Shown here in pieces: positions 19,743 through 30,064 of a stretch of 61,557 bases of DNA; positions within the stretch are counted from its first letter, which is position 1; each line of letters opens with the position of its first letter. Position numbers and translations under genes: made by a program. Below the pieces are notes generated by a model. It was not told where the DNA came from. It made no database searches and saw nothing but the letters and a program-made list of their open reading frames with translations. The DNA is from Bacteroidia bacterium 43-41 (GTDB lineage: Bacteria > Bacteroidota > Bacteroidia > Bacteroidales > Dysgonomonadaceae). Where the stretch lies: contig MKTD01000055.1 in assembly GCA_001898165.1 (NCBI GenBank), positions 1 to 61,557 of the forward strand. The letters are read 5' to 3'.

Positions 19743-19855
19743 TTAACTTTTTGCCTGCTCACTCCACTTTACTTGCATAGCCACGGGGTGGAGGACCTAT
19801 CTATTCGAGCATTCAATTCTTCCATAGTGTAGGGAGGAGGGATTGCTCCTTTCAT
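19743..19855 (-). pseudogene. Relic of a ParE/RelE-type toxin-antitoxin locus
   Basis: Minus strand from 19855 reads MKGAIPPPYTMEELNARID, the usual start of a small antitoxin, then breaks down to a stop at 19769 after 28 codons. An overlapping ATG at 19778 opens MQVKWSEQAKS, which looks like the start of a ParE/RelE toxin (pattern WSxxAKxxL), but a stop follows at 19743. Antitoxin and toxin starts are only 75 nt apart, so most of the antitoxin was deleted and the toxin is cut after 11 residues. The rest of 19630-19933 holds no other gene. Confidence 0.5.
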
Positions 19856-19924
19856 TATAAGTAATTTATTGTAAACAAAAGTACATGAAAATCCGGGTAT
19901 TTCCAAGCGCATAAAAAAATTCAA

Positions 19925-19937
19925 AACAGTTTCTTAC
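19925..19937 (+). repeat. Recurrent AACAGTTTCT element, copy after uvrA
   Basis: aacagtttcttac overlaps the uvrA stop codon. It is the inverted counterpart of the copy just upstream of uvrA (22784-22796), so the same 13-mer brackets the gene in inverted orientation. Further copies of the core are at 31111, 33369 and 41940. Confidence 0.6.
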
Positions 19938-22753
19938 AACTCTGCCTTTAAATACTTTGCCGTATAACTATTCATGTGCTTAATGATTTCTTCGGGTGTT
20001 CCCGTTGCGAGTATATTCCCGCCTTTTTCTCCACCTTCGGGTCCGAGGTCGATGATGTAATCGGCGCACTTGATGATGTCGAGATTATGTTCAATAACAA
20101 TTACAGTGTTTCCCTTGTCCACCAGCTTATTAAGCACGCCAAGTAAGATCCTGATATCTTCGAAATGCAGTCCTGTAGTTGGTTCATCCAGCACGTAAAG
20201 CGTATTTCCGGTGTCTGTCCGGGCCAGTTCGGTGGCGAGTTTTACCCGTTGGCTTTCGCCGCCCGAGAGTGTTGTGGACGATTGTCCCAGTTTTATATAT
20301 CCCAGTCCGACCTCCTGGAGTACTTTTATTTTATGCAAAATATTAGGGACATTTTCAAAGAAATCCACCGCTTCATTAATGGACATATTCAGTACGTCGG
20401 CAATGGATTTTCCCTTGAATCGCACTTCCAATGTTTCGCGGTTGTATCTTTTTCCGTGGCACTCTTCGCAGGGAACCATTACATCGGGCAGAAAATTCAT
20501 CTCCAGCGTTTTATATCCATTCCCGCCACAGGTCTCGCAACGTCCGCCTTTGACGTTAAACGAAAATCGCCCGGGTTTGTACCCCCGGATTTTTGCTTCG
20601 GGCATTCCTGAAAACAGGGTCCGGATATCGCTGAAAACACCTGTGTAGGTTGCCGGATTGGAGCGCGGTGTGCGTCCGATGGGAGATTGGTCAACGCTTA
20701 CCACTTTATCTACGTTTTTTATGCCGTGCACCTCTTTGTACGGCATCGGGTCTTTGAGGGAACGATAGAATTTCTGGCTCAATATGGGTTGTAATGTTTC
20801 GTTGATGAGCGTGGATTTTCCACTTCCCGACACTCCTGTAATGCAGATGAATGTCCCCAGCGGGAATTTAACGGTGATGTTTTTCAGGTTGTTGCCTGTT
20901 GCTCCTCCCACAACCAGTGTTTTGCCGTTCCCTTTCCGGCGTTTTTCGGGGGTTTTTATTTCGATTTTTCTGTTCAGGTAGTTGGACGTGAGCGTATTCT
21001 TTTTGAGCATCTCTTCGGGAGTGCCTTCAAAAACCACTTCACCGCCTTTTTCTCCGGCAAACGGACCCATATCCACCACATAATCGGATGCCAGCATCAT
21101 ATCTTTGTCGTGTTCTACCACCACAACCGAGTTGCCCGAATCGCGCAGTTTTTTTAATGAATCGATCAACCGGTGATTATCTCTTTGATGTAAGCCGATA
21201 CTGGGTTCATCCAAAATATACAGCACGTTTACCAATTGCGAACCGATCTGCGTAGCAAGCCGGATACGCTGGCTTTCCCCGCCTGAGAGCGATGCCGATG
21301 CGCGGGAGAGTGAAAGGTAACCCAGTCCCACATCGATGAGGAAACTCAATCGCGAAAGGATCTCTTTTTTGATCTCTTTGGCAATGAGCCGCTGTTTTTC
21401 CGAAATATGATCTTCGGAATCAACAATCCAGTCGTGGAGCTGCTGAATATCCATTTGTGACAATTCGGCAATATTCTTGTTGTTTATTTTGAAGTGCAGC
21501 GCCTCCTTGTTGAGCCGTTGTCCGTTACATTCCGGACAAACCGAGGTGGAGATGAACTGTCCTGCCCATTTTTGTGCTGAAGCCGAAGCGTCATCGTCTT
21601 GTTGCATATCGATGTACTTGGCGATCCCTTCGTAACTTACCATGTAGTTGGAGTTTCCCAGCGATTCGTTTTTAATTTTCAGGCGTTCGTCGGTACCGTG
21701 GATAATCTCATCGATAGCCTCTTGCGGAATATCTTTGATGGGTGTTTGAAGAGTAACTCCGTATTTTTCACAAATGGCCGCGATCTGCCAGAAAAACAGG
21801 TTACTTTTTTCTTTTCCTAACGGTACGATCCCGCCTTTGGCAATGCTGATTGACGGGTCGGGAATGATCTTTTCCCTGTCTATGGAATCGATAGTCCCTA
21901 TTCCTTTGCATTTGGGACAAGCGCCTAACGGCGAATTAAACGAAAAGTTATGCGGAGCGGGTTCCTTGTATGATAATCCGGTGGTGGGGCACATCAACTC
22001 GCGGCTGTAATGGCGGGTTTCACCGGAATCGACATCCTGAATAAGTATCAATCCCGAACCTTGCTTCATAGCCGTTCGAACACTCAATTTCAGCTTATCT
22101 TCAAACTTGTTGGATACGATTAGTTTGTCCACCAATACCTCGATACTGTGGTTTTTATACCTGTCCAGTTTCATTCCCGGCAAGATTTCCCGGATTTCGC
22201 CGTCCACGCGGACACTTAGAAATCCTTTTTTCCGGATTTGCTCGAACAACTCTTTGTAATGCCCTTTCCTGTTTCGAACAATGGGAGCGAGTATATATAT
22301 TTTTTTACCGATATACCGGGTTAAGATCAGTTCCAGAATTTGCTCTTCGGTGTATTTCACCATTTTCTCGCCCGTGATGTATGAGAACGCTTCTCCGGTG
22401 CGGGCATAAAGCAGACGCAGGAAATCGTAAATCTCGGTGGTGGTTCCAACGGTTGAGCGTGGGTTTTTGTTGGTGGTTTTTTGTTCGATGGAAATAACGG
22501 GGCTTAATCCGGTGATCTTATCCACGTCGGGACGTTCCATTTTGCTTAAAAACCCACGGGCATAAGCCGAAAATGTTTCGATATAACGCCGCTGCCCTTC
22601 GGCAAAAACTGTGTCGAAGGCGAGTGACGACTTTCCGCTTCCGCTCAATCCGGTAATTACCGTGAGCGAATCGCGCGGAATGGTTACGTCTATATTTTTG
22701 AGATTATGTACGCGAGCGCCGTACACTTCTATACGTTCTGTTTCAGGAGTCAT
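19934..22753 (-). CDS. uvrA: UvrABC excinuclease subunit A
   Basis: Damage-recognition ATPase of nucleotide excision repair. The 939-aa protein has two ABC ATPase modules: first Walker [11 protein letters not shown] near residue 35, second [10 protein letters not shown] near 645, with paired signatures [14 protein letters not shown] and [14 protein letters not shown]. Zinc-binding cysteines occur in [24 protein letters not shown] and [10 protein letters not shown]. Length is normal. Two overlapping -7 boxes (22768-22783) lie directly upstream, followed by the AACAGTTTCT repeat. No LexA-like site was recognised. Confidence 0.97.
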   Translation of the reverse strand: MTPETERIEVYGARVHNLKNIDVTIPRDSLTVITGLSGSGKSSLAFDTVFAEGQRRYIETFSAYARGFLSKMERPDVDKITGLSPVISIEQKTTNKNPRSTVGTTTEIYDFLRLLYARTGEAFSYITGEKMVKYTEEQILELILTRYIGKKIYILAPIVRNRKGHYKELFEQIRKKGFLSVRVDGEIREILPGMKLDRYKNHSIEVLVDKLIVSNKFEDKLKLSVRTAMKQGSGLILIQDVDSGETRHYSRELMCPTTGLSYKEPAPHNFSFNSPLGACPKCKGIGTIDSIDREKIIPDPSISIAKGGIVPLGKEKSNLFFWQIAAICEKYGVTLQTPIKDIPQEAIDEIIHGTDERLKIKNESLGNSNYMVSYEGIAKYIDMQQDDDASASAQKWAGQFISTSVCPECNGQRLNKEALHFKINNKNIAELSQMDIQQLHDWIVDSEDHISEKQRLIAKEIKKEILSRLSFLIDVGLGYLSLSRASASLSGGESQRIRLATQIGSQLVNVLYILDEPSIGLHQRDNHRLIDSLKKLRDSGNSVVVVEHDKDMMLASDYVVDMGPFAGEKGGEVVFEGTPEEMLKKNTLTSNYLNRKIEIKTPEKRRKGNGKTLVVGGATGNNLKNITVKFPLGTFICITGVSGSGKSTLINETLQPILSQKFYRSLKDPMPYKEVHGIKNVDKVVSVDQSPIGRTPRSNPATYTGVFSDIRTLFSGMPEAKIRGYKPGRFSFNVKGGRCETCGGNGYKTLEMNFLPDVMVPCEECHGKRYNRETLEVRFKGKSIADVLNMSINEAVDFFENVPNILHKIKVLQEVGLGYIKLGQSSTTLSGGESQRVKLATELARTDTGNTLYVLDEPTTGLHFEDIRILLGVLNKLVDKGNTVIVIEHNLDIIKCADYIIDLGPEGGEKGGNILATGTPEEIIKHMNSYTAKYLKAEL

Positions 22754-22767
22754 TTTTGTTGAAAATA

Positions 22768-22783
22768 CAAACTTACAAAGTTA
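22768..22783 (-). promoter_or_regulatory. Tandem -7 boxes of uvrA
   Basis: Minus strand has TAACTTTG (22776-22783) immediately followed by TAAGTTTG (22768-22775), both matching TAnnTTTG. The second gives a leader of about 10 nt. The repeat element at 22784-22802 abuts them on the -33 side. Confidence 0.4.
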
Positions 22784-22802
22784 GTAAGAAACTGTTTAAA
22801 TT
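22784..22802 (-). repeat. Recurrent AATTTAAACAGTTTCTTAC element upstream of uvrA
   Basis: Minus strand carries the 18-mer AATTTAAACAGTTTCTTA, identical to plus strand 41934-41951. It abuts the uvrA -7 boxes, so it may be part of a regulatory region or the end of a short mobile repeat. Confidence 0.6.
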
Positions 22803-22873
22803 CGTTTCACTATTCAAAAAGAATTATTTTTCAGGAGAGTTCTTTCTTGTTTTGGCGATAATAGCTGGCTATT

Positions 22874-23848
22874 TTATTGTTTCGTTGTCCAACGTTCGTC
22901 GTGTACTTTTGTCTTTTCTCCTTTCCTGTAATACAGGCTCTCTTTGGTAGGGATAAGGATGGTATATGTTTTGCCTGATTTGTTGGTGAGCTTGGTGTCG
23001 CGGAGCCACGAATTAAAATCTTTCAGCTGTGCATAGGTGATCCCGTTATCTTTGGCAAACGATACTAAGCTGGGAATAGCGGAGGAGACGTTCACCTCTT
23101 TGAAATCCATGGGTTTGTACAGCTGATCATCGCGAAGGACAAATCCGTATCGCGAAGGATTTTCAAATATGGTTTTGATAGCCAGCATCCTGAAGTAATA
23201 ACGGGTTGTTTCATCCACCAGCCACAAATCAAGGGCTTTGTCGGTCTGCTGATTGCTGAATTCGTTGGTGATCCTTCCCTGCCCGCCGTTATATGATAAG
23301 GCGGCAGCGCTCCACGAACCGTATTTCCGGTAAGCGTCTTTGAGGTATCGGCAAGCGGCGACGGTTGATTTCCCGATGTGGTAGCGCTCGTCAACTTCTG
23401 ATGAAACTTCCAGTTCGGATCCCTGTGCCGTGCCCGGGATAAATTGCCACAATCCCGCGGCACGAGCCGGAGAAACGGCCCGATGGTCGAGGCTGCTTTC
23501 AATAACGGCAAGGTATTTTATATCGTCCGGCACCCCTTGTTGTTTTAGAATCGGTTCAATCATAGGGAAAATGCGGTTTGCCCGTTTGAAAAGGAGCAGG
23601 GTGGTGGAGTGGAAGTAGGTGAAGCTGTTCAGTTCGCGGTCCATCCGCTCGCGGAAATCATACCGGTCGAACACGATTTTTTCTCCTGCAAACGTCATTT
23701 CATCGGGAATATCTACCGATGCCGTCATCGAGAGTACCTGCGGACGTTGTTCTTCTACTTTTGCCGTATCGTTGTTCGATAAGCATATTATCGTGATAGC
23801 GCCCACGGCTATAATTGCTGAAAAAATGTATAGGATATATCTTTTCAT
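22874..23848 (-). CDS. Membrane-anchored lytic transglycosylase (SLT domain)
   Basis: Cleaves peptidoglycan glycan strands to form 1,6-anhydromuropeptides. The start at 23848 (MKRYILYIFSAIIAVG) is chosen over a longer frame because it gives a clean N-terminal signal or anchor helix. The SLT domain (about 95-215) has the catalytic Glu117 in AVIESSLDHRAVSPARAAGLWQF, followed by YNGGQGRI. The C-terminus (about 265-320; ITYAQLKDFNSWL and KSGKTYTILIP) resembles a single LysM-like wall-binding repeat. MltD-like in layout but shorter (324 aa). Confidence 0.85.
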   Translation of the reverse strand: MKRYILYIFSAIIAVGAITIICLSNNDTAKVEEQRPQVLSMTASVDIPDEMTFAGEKIVFDRYDFRERMDRELNSFTYFHSTTLLLFKRANRIFPMIEPILKQQGVPDDIKYLAVIESSLDHRAVSPARAAGLWQFIPGTAQGSELEVSSEVDERYHIGKSTVAACRYLKDAYRKYGSWSAAALSYNGGQGRITNEFSNQQTDKALDLWLVDETTRYYFRMLAIKTIFENPSRYGFVLRDDQLYKPMDFKEVNVSSAIPSLVSFAKDNGITYAQLKDFNSWLRDTKLTNKSGKTYTILIPTKESLYYRKGEKTKVHDERWTTKQ

Positions 23849-23950
23849 CAGTCTGTGATATGTGATATTTATTGTGTTTTGAAATTTTATTTGTGCCAAA
23901 TATACAACTATAATTAGAAATTGTTTTGAATTTTACAAATAATAAACAAA

Positions 23951-23984
23951 AAAGGGTACACCGGCAAAACCGGCACACCCTTTT
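23951..23984 (-). terminator. Terminator of eno
   Basis: On the minus strand AAAAGGGTGTGCCGG pairs with CCGGTGTACCCTTTT over a TTTT-containing loop and is followed by T-rich sequence. The three central pairs are G-U wobbles when read as minus-strand RNA but A-C mismatches on the plus strand, so it works in the eno direction. Confidence 0.8.
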
Positions 23985-24003
23985 ACTATAATGGTTTTTT
24001 CTC

Positions 24004-25387
<1,384 letters not shown>

Positions 25388-25474
25388 CGCGAGCTATGGG
25401 TACCTCCTAAAATAGCTAAAAGGTCTCCGCTATAGTCGTATACACTATCCAAGGATAGAAGCAATATCAGCATA

Positions 25475-25482
25475 CAAATATA
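25475..25482 (-). promoter_or_regulatory. -7 promoter box upstream of the eno leader
   Basis: Minus strand TATATTTG, exact TAnnTTTG. It would start an mRNA with a leader of about 180 nt before eno. A small hairpin (CTATCC/GGATAG) lies near the expected 5' end. Confidence 0.4.
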
Positions 25483-25560
25483 GAATTTTTTTGTTAATAC
25501 GGCCGGGGTTCCGACGTTAAATATTGCTTATATGGGCTTTATTTGGCAAACTTATATCAT

Positions 25561-26172
25561 TTACAAAGCCTGAGTCTGGACCAATGTAATCAGCGCATTA
25601 AGATTCGATGTGATCAGGCGAACGGCAATTGCCATAAGGATCACTCCGAAAAATTTGCGCAAAATAAAAACGCCGCCAACCCCCATAACCCTTTTCACCA
25701 CGTCTAAATAACGTAAGACTACATACACGAAAATAATATTCAATGTCAGCGCAATGATGATGTTAATCGTACTGTATTCCGCACGCATAGCCAAAAGCGT
25801 TGTAAAGGTTCCCGGACCGGTAATCAGCGGAAAAACAACCGGTACAAGCGTAGCCGAACTGTCTCCGGAAACATTTTCGTCAATTTTAAAAATTTCTACG
25901 CCAAAAATCATTTCGATGGAGATAATCAGAATCACCAAGGCTCCGGCAATGGCAAACGACGAGAGATCTACCTGGAAAAGCTTGAGTATTGCTTCTCCCA
26001 CAAAAAGGAACAATATGAGGATGATGAGGGAATAAGACGAAGCCTTGAACGGTTCAATGATTTTATTCTGACTCCTCAGATTCAGGAAAATAGGTACCGA
26101 GCCCGTTACATCGATAATGGCGAACAGGACCAGAAAAGCGCTGATTATTTCTACAAAATTAAATCCGGGCAT
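25561..26172 (-). CDS. MarC-family integral membrane protein
   Basis: 203-aa polytopic membrane protein with about six hydrophobic helices. The hallmark features are FAIIDVTGSVPIFLNL near the N-terminus (the family D-x-x-G-x-x-P motif) and VVFPLITGPGTFTTLLAM in the middle. MarC proteins were once linked to multiple antibiotic resistance, but that is not supported; the transport function is unknown. It stands as a single gene between eno and a glycosyltransferase gene. Confidence 0.9.
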   Translation of the reverse strand: MPGFNFVEIISAFLVLFAIIDVTGSVPIFLNLRSQNKIIEPFKASSYSLIILILFLFVGEAILKLFQVDLSSFAIAGALVILIISIEMIFGVEIFKIDENVSGDSSATLVPVVFPLITGPGTFTTLLAMRAEYSTINIIIALTLNIIFVYVVLRYLDVVKRVMGVGGVFILRKFFGVILMAIAVRLITSNLNALITLVQTQAL

Positions 26173-26238
26173 ACAGGAAACGGTTTTTAGATAACCTTTA
26201 TTAAATCGGGCACAAAGTTACTAAAAAAGAGCCAATTC

Positions 26239-27426
26239 TCAAAACAGCCCGATTGATTTCTCAATCTGACGGGAAAGGTTATCGTATTGAAAGAATTTTT
26301 GATGGGTGGAATTCAGGTATTTAATGATCTTAAAAGCGTTGAAGTGATGAAAAAACCGTTTTTCGAAGGCCGGGTATGTTGCGCTGTTCCGGTTACTGTC
26401 CTCAATCCCTGACAACACATCGGATTTTTCCGAAAATTCAATGATTGCCGGATGCAACAGCGATATCTTTTGCTTGATAAATTCAGTATCCTGTTTAAAA
26501 AAAGATTGCCGTAGATCGAAAAAATCTTTTAACGCCAGAAAAGAATCGAAATGATAGGTTTTCATTTGGCCATCGGGTTCATCCATTATTTTCTGCAATG
26601 CCGGGCCTGTGCCGAACGGGATTCTGTCGGAATGCCGTGCCATCGGGTAAACGAAAACATGGTCCAGCTTTTCGGCTCTCCCCAGGGCGAAAACTTTTTG
26701 CAGGAAATAAAAATCCTCGCCGCCCTGCTGCCGCCCCATTCCGCCGGCACGTACGTAGGCGTCTGCTGCAACCGAGAATGCCGAACCGATGGTGTGAAGA
26801 TAGTATGGGAATCCGACGAACCGGAGCATCTGGCTGAAATAACGAATATACTGCTCGTATTGGCGAATGGCATTTTCGAGCTGCGGGTCGTTGTTCTCCA
26901 CCCGGTGCCGGAAGTTTTGCACCGTACAGCAAAGTTTGTCCGTTTGCCGGTAGGCAGCTGAAATACCGGTTAAAAAATTGGGTGAGACGGTGCAGTCGGC
27001 ATCTAAGGAGATAATTATCCCTTCCGGATTTTGTGTGAGCAGGAAATGTTCGACCGCCAAGTCCATCCCAATTTTTCGGGCAAGGCCTACGCCGGCATGC
27101 TTTCGGGGGAGGTTTTCGAAAATGAGCGGGAAAAACCGAAGTGTGTCCGTGTTATTTTCAGCCGCAAATTCGATGACTTCTTCGTACGTTCTTCTGTTTT
27201 GGAGTATCACCTCCCTGCCTGACCGGACGCTTGAATTGATTATCACCGCCACCAGCGTTTTCGTCTTTGGTGTTGCACGTGGATAAAGATCCTGTAAGGT
27301 AAGCCGCAATTCTTTCTCGTCGTAACACGGTATAACCACAACCGTATCAGCTGCAAGGTCCCGCGGGTATTTGGTTTGCAGGTATTCGGATTTCTGTCTT
27401 TCCAGATAGGATTGCCACTGTTTCAT
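26239..27426 (-). CDS. Family 2-like glycosyltransferase
   Basis: 395-aa protein with a GT-A fold pattern: TVVVIPCYDEKELRLTLQDL near residue 28 (nucleotide-binding strand) and IIISLDADCTVSPNF with the DxD metal site. A conserved GGEDFYFLQKV acceptor/catalytic-base segment follows (about residue 235). It has no membrane helices or signal, so it should act in the cytoplasm. Donor and acceptor sugar are unknown and no sugar cluster surrounds it. The gene body is GC-rich on several frames, which yields many spurious overlapping frames. Confidence 0.8.
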   Translation of the reverse strand: MKQWQSYLERQKSEYLQTKYPRDLAADTVVVIPCYDEKELRLTLQDLYPRATPKTKTLVAVIINSSVRSGREVILQNRRTYEEVIEFAAENNTDTLRFFPLIFENLPRKHAGVGLARKIGMDLAVEHFLLTQNPEGIIISLDADCTVSPNFLTGISAAYRQTDKLCCTVQNFRHRVENNDPQLENAIRQYEQYIRYFSQMLRFVGFPYYLHTIGSAFSVAADAYVRAGGMGRQQGGEDFYFLQKVFALGRAEKLDHVFVYPMARHSDRIPFGTGPALQKIMDEPDGQMKTYHFDSFLALKDFFDLRQSFFKQDTEFIKQKISLLHPAIIEFSEKSDVLSGIEDSNRNSATYPAFEKRFFHHFNAFKIIKYLNSTHQKFFQYDNLSRQIEKSIGLF

Positions 27427-27493
27427 ACTGCAAAAATAAAAGATAAGGCTCTTTTTGCAAAGAACCTTATCTGTAAATTAAAGCCGGATGATT

Positions 27494-28168
27494 TTATTTT
27501 TTTCCGGTGGTGGCCGGAGTTTTCGGGGCTGTGCCTGGATTACCCGTTGAAGAAGATGTTGCCGGCCCGTATTTTTTGTTCAGGAATTCGGTGACTTCTT
27601 TTGTAATATTGTATTTGTCGTCGGCGAAAAGAATATTATCGGCTCCCGTGTTGCTGTAGATAATCTGAAACCCTTTGTCTTTGTTGAATTCCACTAAACG
27701 GACCTTTACAGTATCGGATAACTCCATGTTCAGTTTTTGCTGCTCCAAAGCAAATTCCTGGCTTAACCTTTCGGCCATTTGCTGGTATTCCTGTTGCATT
27801 CTTAAGATCCGTTGTTGTTCCTGTTCGGCTCTTTCCTGGCTCAGGAATGCGTTGTTTTGAAGTTTACGTTGAAATTCCTGTGCTGCCGCATTCAATTCCC
27901 GCTCTTTTTGTGTAAGGCTTGCGCGTGAGCTCTCTTCGGTCCTCATCAATGCTTCGTTCAGGTCTTTTGCGAAGTTGTAATTCATCAGAAGAGAATCTAC
28001 ATTCACGTAAGCAACGGGAAGGGTGATGGACGAATCGTTCATCATCGTGATATAATCTCCTTTTTTTACACCGTTTTTGCCCGGTGCGGAAGTAAAATGC
28101 AAGATGTACAAAATAAGGATTGCAACGGCTAAAATCGCCCCGATAATATAGGCATTGTTATTCTTCAT
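27494..28168 (-). CDS. OmpH/Skp-like periplasmic chaperone with membrane anchor
   Basis: 224-aa protein with an N-terminal transmembrane anchor (about residues 7-25), then IAYVNVDSLLMNY-like Skp start (here VAYVNVDSLLMNYNFAKDL). A long Gln/Glu-rich coiled coil (about 75-160; ERAEQEQQRILRMQQEYQQM) follows, then the closing strand GFQIIYSNTGADNILFADDKYNIT. Skp family proteins hold unfolded outer-membrane proteins. The low-complexity tail of Pro, Thr and Ser (205-224) is unusual. It may be cotranscribed with the small membrane protein gene 20 nt upstream. Confidence 0.85.
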   Translation of the reverse strand: MKNNNAYIIGAILAVAILILYILHFTSAPGKNGVKKGDYITMMNDSSITLPVAYVNVDSLLMNYNFAKDLNEALMRTEESSRASLTQKERELNAAAQEFQRKLQNNAFLSQERAEQEQQRILRMQQEYQQMAERLSQEFALEQQKLNMELSDTVKVRLVEFNKDKGFQIIYSNTGADNILFADDKYNITKEVTEFLNKKYGPATSSSTGNPGTAPKTPATTGKK

Positions 28169-28188
28169 TTCTCAAAAAATTGTGTGAG

Positions 28189-28407
28189 TTAGACTTTTTC
28201 TTTTAATATTTTTTCAATCAGGCTTTCTCTGTTCGATGCTTCTCTGTCTTGTGATGTGGCACAGCTTATGCCTCTGTCTCTCATAGCCTTACTTCCGCTG
28301 ATATGTGTATTGGGGAATTCGCCTTTCTTTGTGAAGAATACCTTTATACCCATTAGCAGAATGGCTATAGAAAGGATAGCGATACCCAGGAGTAAAGTTT
28401 TTATCAT
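28189..28407 (-). CDS. Small conserved Bacteroidetes membrane protein
   Basis: 72 residues from ATG at 28407: MIKTLLLGIAILSIAILLMG, a single membrane helix, then the conserved-looking FPNTHISGSKAMRDRGISCATSQDRE. This FPNTHI-x-x-NxAxxxRGIxCxxSQDR pattern recurs in short hypothetical proteins of the phylum as I remember them. The single cysteine in GISCATSQDR could bind a cofactor or form a disulfide. Function unknown. The start is chosen over 28461 because it places the helix at the N-terminus. Confidence 0.65.
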   Translation of the reverse strand: MIKTLLLGIAILSIAILLMGIKVFFTKKGEFPNTHISGSKAMRDRGISCATSQDREASNRESLIEKILKEKV

Positions 28408-28590
28408 TTTATTCTTAATTTTGTGTCGCAAAGATAGATTAAATAGCCGATTAAAATTCATTTTTCGTATTAAAGATGCTAAATTTTTCTGTTTTTGCGG
28501 TTTTTATCCCTGTTTTCCGGCTAAGGCATAAACAAGAAAGCGTTTTATATGTTGATATAGATTACATAAGTTATTTTAAAAAAAGATAGT

Positions 28591-30060
28591 ATGAGTATAA
28601 AAGACCTTGAACCGAAAATCGTATGGAATTATTTCCACGATATCACACAAATTCCCCGGCCATCGAAGAAAGAAGAAAAGATTATCGCTTATCTGCTCAA
28701 TTTTGCCAGGGAGCACAATCTTGAAGCGAAGAAGGATAAAGCCGGTAATGTGCTGATCACAAAAGCGGCAACGCCGGACAAAGAAGACGTGCAAACCGTT
28801 ATTTTGCAATCGCACGTAGATATGGTATGTGAGAAAAACAGCGATGTCACACACGATTTTGACAACGACCCCATCGAAACCGTCATCGATGGCGACTGGG
28901 TAAAAGCAAACGGAACCACACTCGGGGCGGATAACGGCATTGGCATTGCTGCGCAATTGGCCGTTCTTGCATCAAATGAGATCGCCCACGGAAAGATTGA
29001 AGCTTTGTTTACTGTCGACGAAGAGACCGGCTTGACAGGCGCCAACTCCTTGGAACCCGGTTTTTTTACCGGAAATATTTTGTTGAATCTGGATACTGAA
29101 GAAGAAGGCGAGATTTACATCGGCTGTGCCGGAGGAAAAGGTACAAAAGCCTACTTCAAGTACAAGGAAAAGGATGCCCCCAAGAAATATTTCTGGTTTA
29201 AAATTCAGGTAAAAGGGCTTCGTGGCGGACATTCAGGAAGCGATATAGATAAAGGTTTTGGCAATGCCAATAAAATCCTGAATCGATTTTTACACTCCAT
29301 CATGCGCAAGAAATACGGTATGGTATTGTCGGAAATCGGTGGTGGAAATCTTCACAATGCCATTGCACGCGAAGCGTATGCAATAGTGGGGGTGAAAGAT
29401 AAATATAAAGAAGATATCCGGGTGAAGTTGAATGTTTTTCTTGCCAACATACAAAATGAGTATAAAAAAACCGAACCCAACCTTGATATTCACCTCGAGT
29501 CGGTGCAAATGCCGTCGAAAATCATCAAAAGAGGCGTTGCCGAAAAACTGATACAGTCCATTTATGCTTGTCCGCACGGAGTTATCAGTATGAGTTCTGA
29601 TATAGACGGATTGGTAGAAACTTCCACCAACCTGGCGTCGGTGAAAATGCTCGAAGATCATACTATAGAGGTGGGAACCAGCCAACGCAGTTCGGTGGAG
29701 TCGCGCAAGGACGATATCGTCAATATGGTTTCCTCCGTTTTCGACCTGGCCGGCGCAAAAGTTATACACGGCGAAGGGTATCCGGGCTGGCAGCCGAATA
29801 CCGACTCTCCGATTTTAAGACTGGCAAAGCAGGAATATAAAAACCTCTACAACAAAAACGCTGAAGTGAAAGCTATCCATGCCGGTTTGGAATGCGGGCT
29901 TTTCCTCGAGAAATATCCCCATCTGGATATGATCTCCATCGGGCCCGACATGACGGATGTTCACTCGCCCGATGAAAAGATGAACATTCCTTCGGTGGGG
30001 AAATTCTGGGATTACCTGGTCCGGATTTTGGAAAATATCCCTGCGGAAACAACCGAATAG
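28591..30060 (+). CDS. pepD: Aminoacyl-histidine dipeptidase (M20 family, PepD)
   Basis: Cytosolic zinc dipeptidase hydrolysing Xaa-His and other dipeptides, downstream of peptide uptake. The 489-aa protein fits M20C: LQSHVDMVCEK (first zinc His), GTTLGADNGIGIA (bridging Asp), FTVDEETGLTGA (catalytic Glu pair) and LNLDTEEEGEIYIGCAGG. A dimerisation lid with GLRGGHSGSDIDKG and the C-terminal SIGPDMTDVHSPDEKM zinc His follow. Full length. It is followed after 4 nt by the EEP-family gene, so the two are likely coupled. Confidence 0.95.
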   Translation: MSIKDLEPKIVWNYFHDITQIPRPSKKEEKIIAYLLNFAREHNLEAKKDKAGNVLITKAATPDKEDVQTVILQSHVDMVCEKNSDVTHDFDNDPIETVIDGDWVKANGTTLGADNGIGIAAQLAVLASNEIAHGKIEALFTVDEETGLTGANSLEPGFFTGNILLNLDTEEEGEIYIGCAGGKGTKAYFKYKEKDAPKKYFWFKIQVKGLRGGHSGSDIDKGFGNANKILNRFLHSIMRKKYGMVLSEIGGGNLHNAIAREAYAIVGVKDKYKEDIRVKLNVFLANIQNEYKKTEPNLDIHLESVQMPSKIIKRGVAEKLIQSIYACPHGVISMSSDIDGLVETSTNLASVKMLEDHTIEVGTSQRSSVESRKDDIVNMVSSVFDLAGAKVIHGEGYPGWQPNTDSPILRLAKQEYKNLYNKNAEVKAIHAGLECGLFLEKYPHLDMISIGPDMTDVHSPDEKMNIPSVGKFWDYLVRILENIPAETTE

Positions 30061-30064
30061 GCGG

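Noticed and set aside
22756-22950. 64-codon plus-strand ORF between uvrA and the transglycosylase gene
   Set aside because: It runs through the uvrA promoter and into the opposite-strand gene, with no motif or ribosome site.
26551-27286. Several long overlapping frames on both strands inside the glycosyltransferase gene
   Set aside because: They are shadows of a GC-rich gene. Only the 26239-27426 frame has recognisable motifs.
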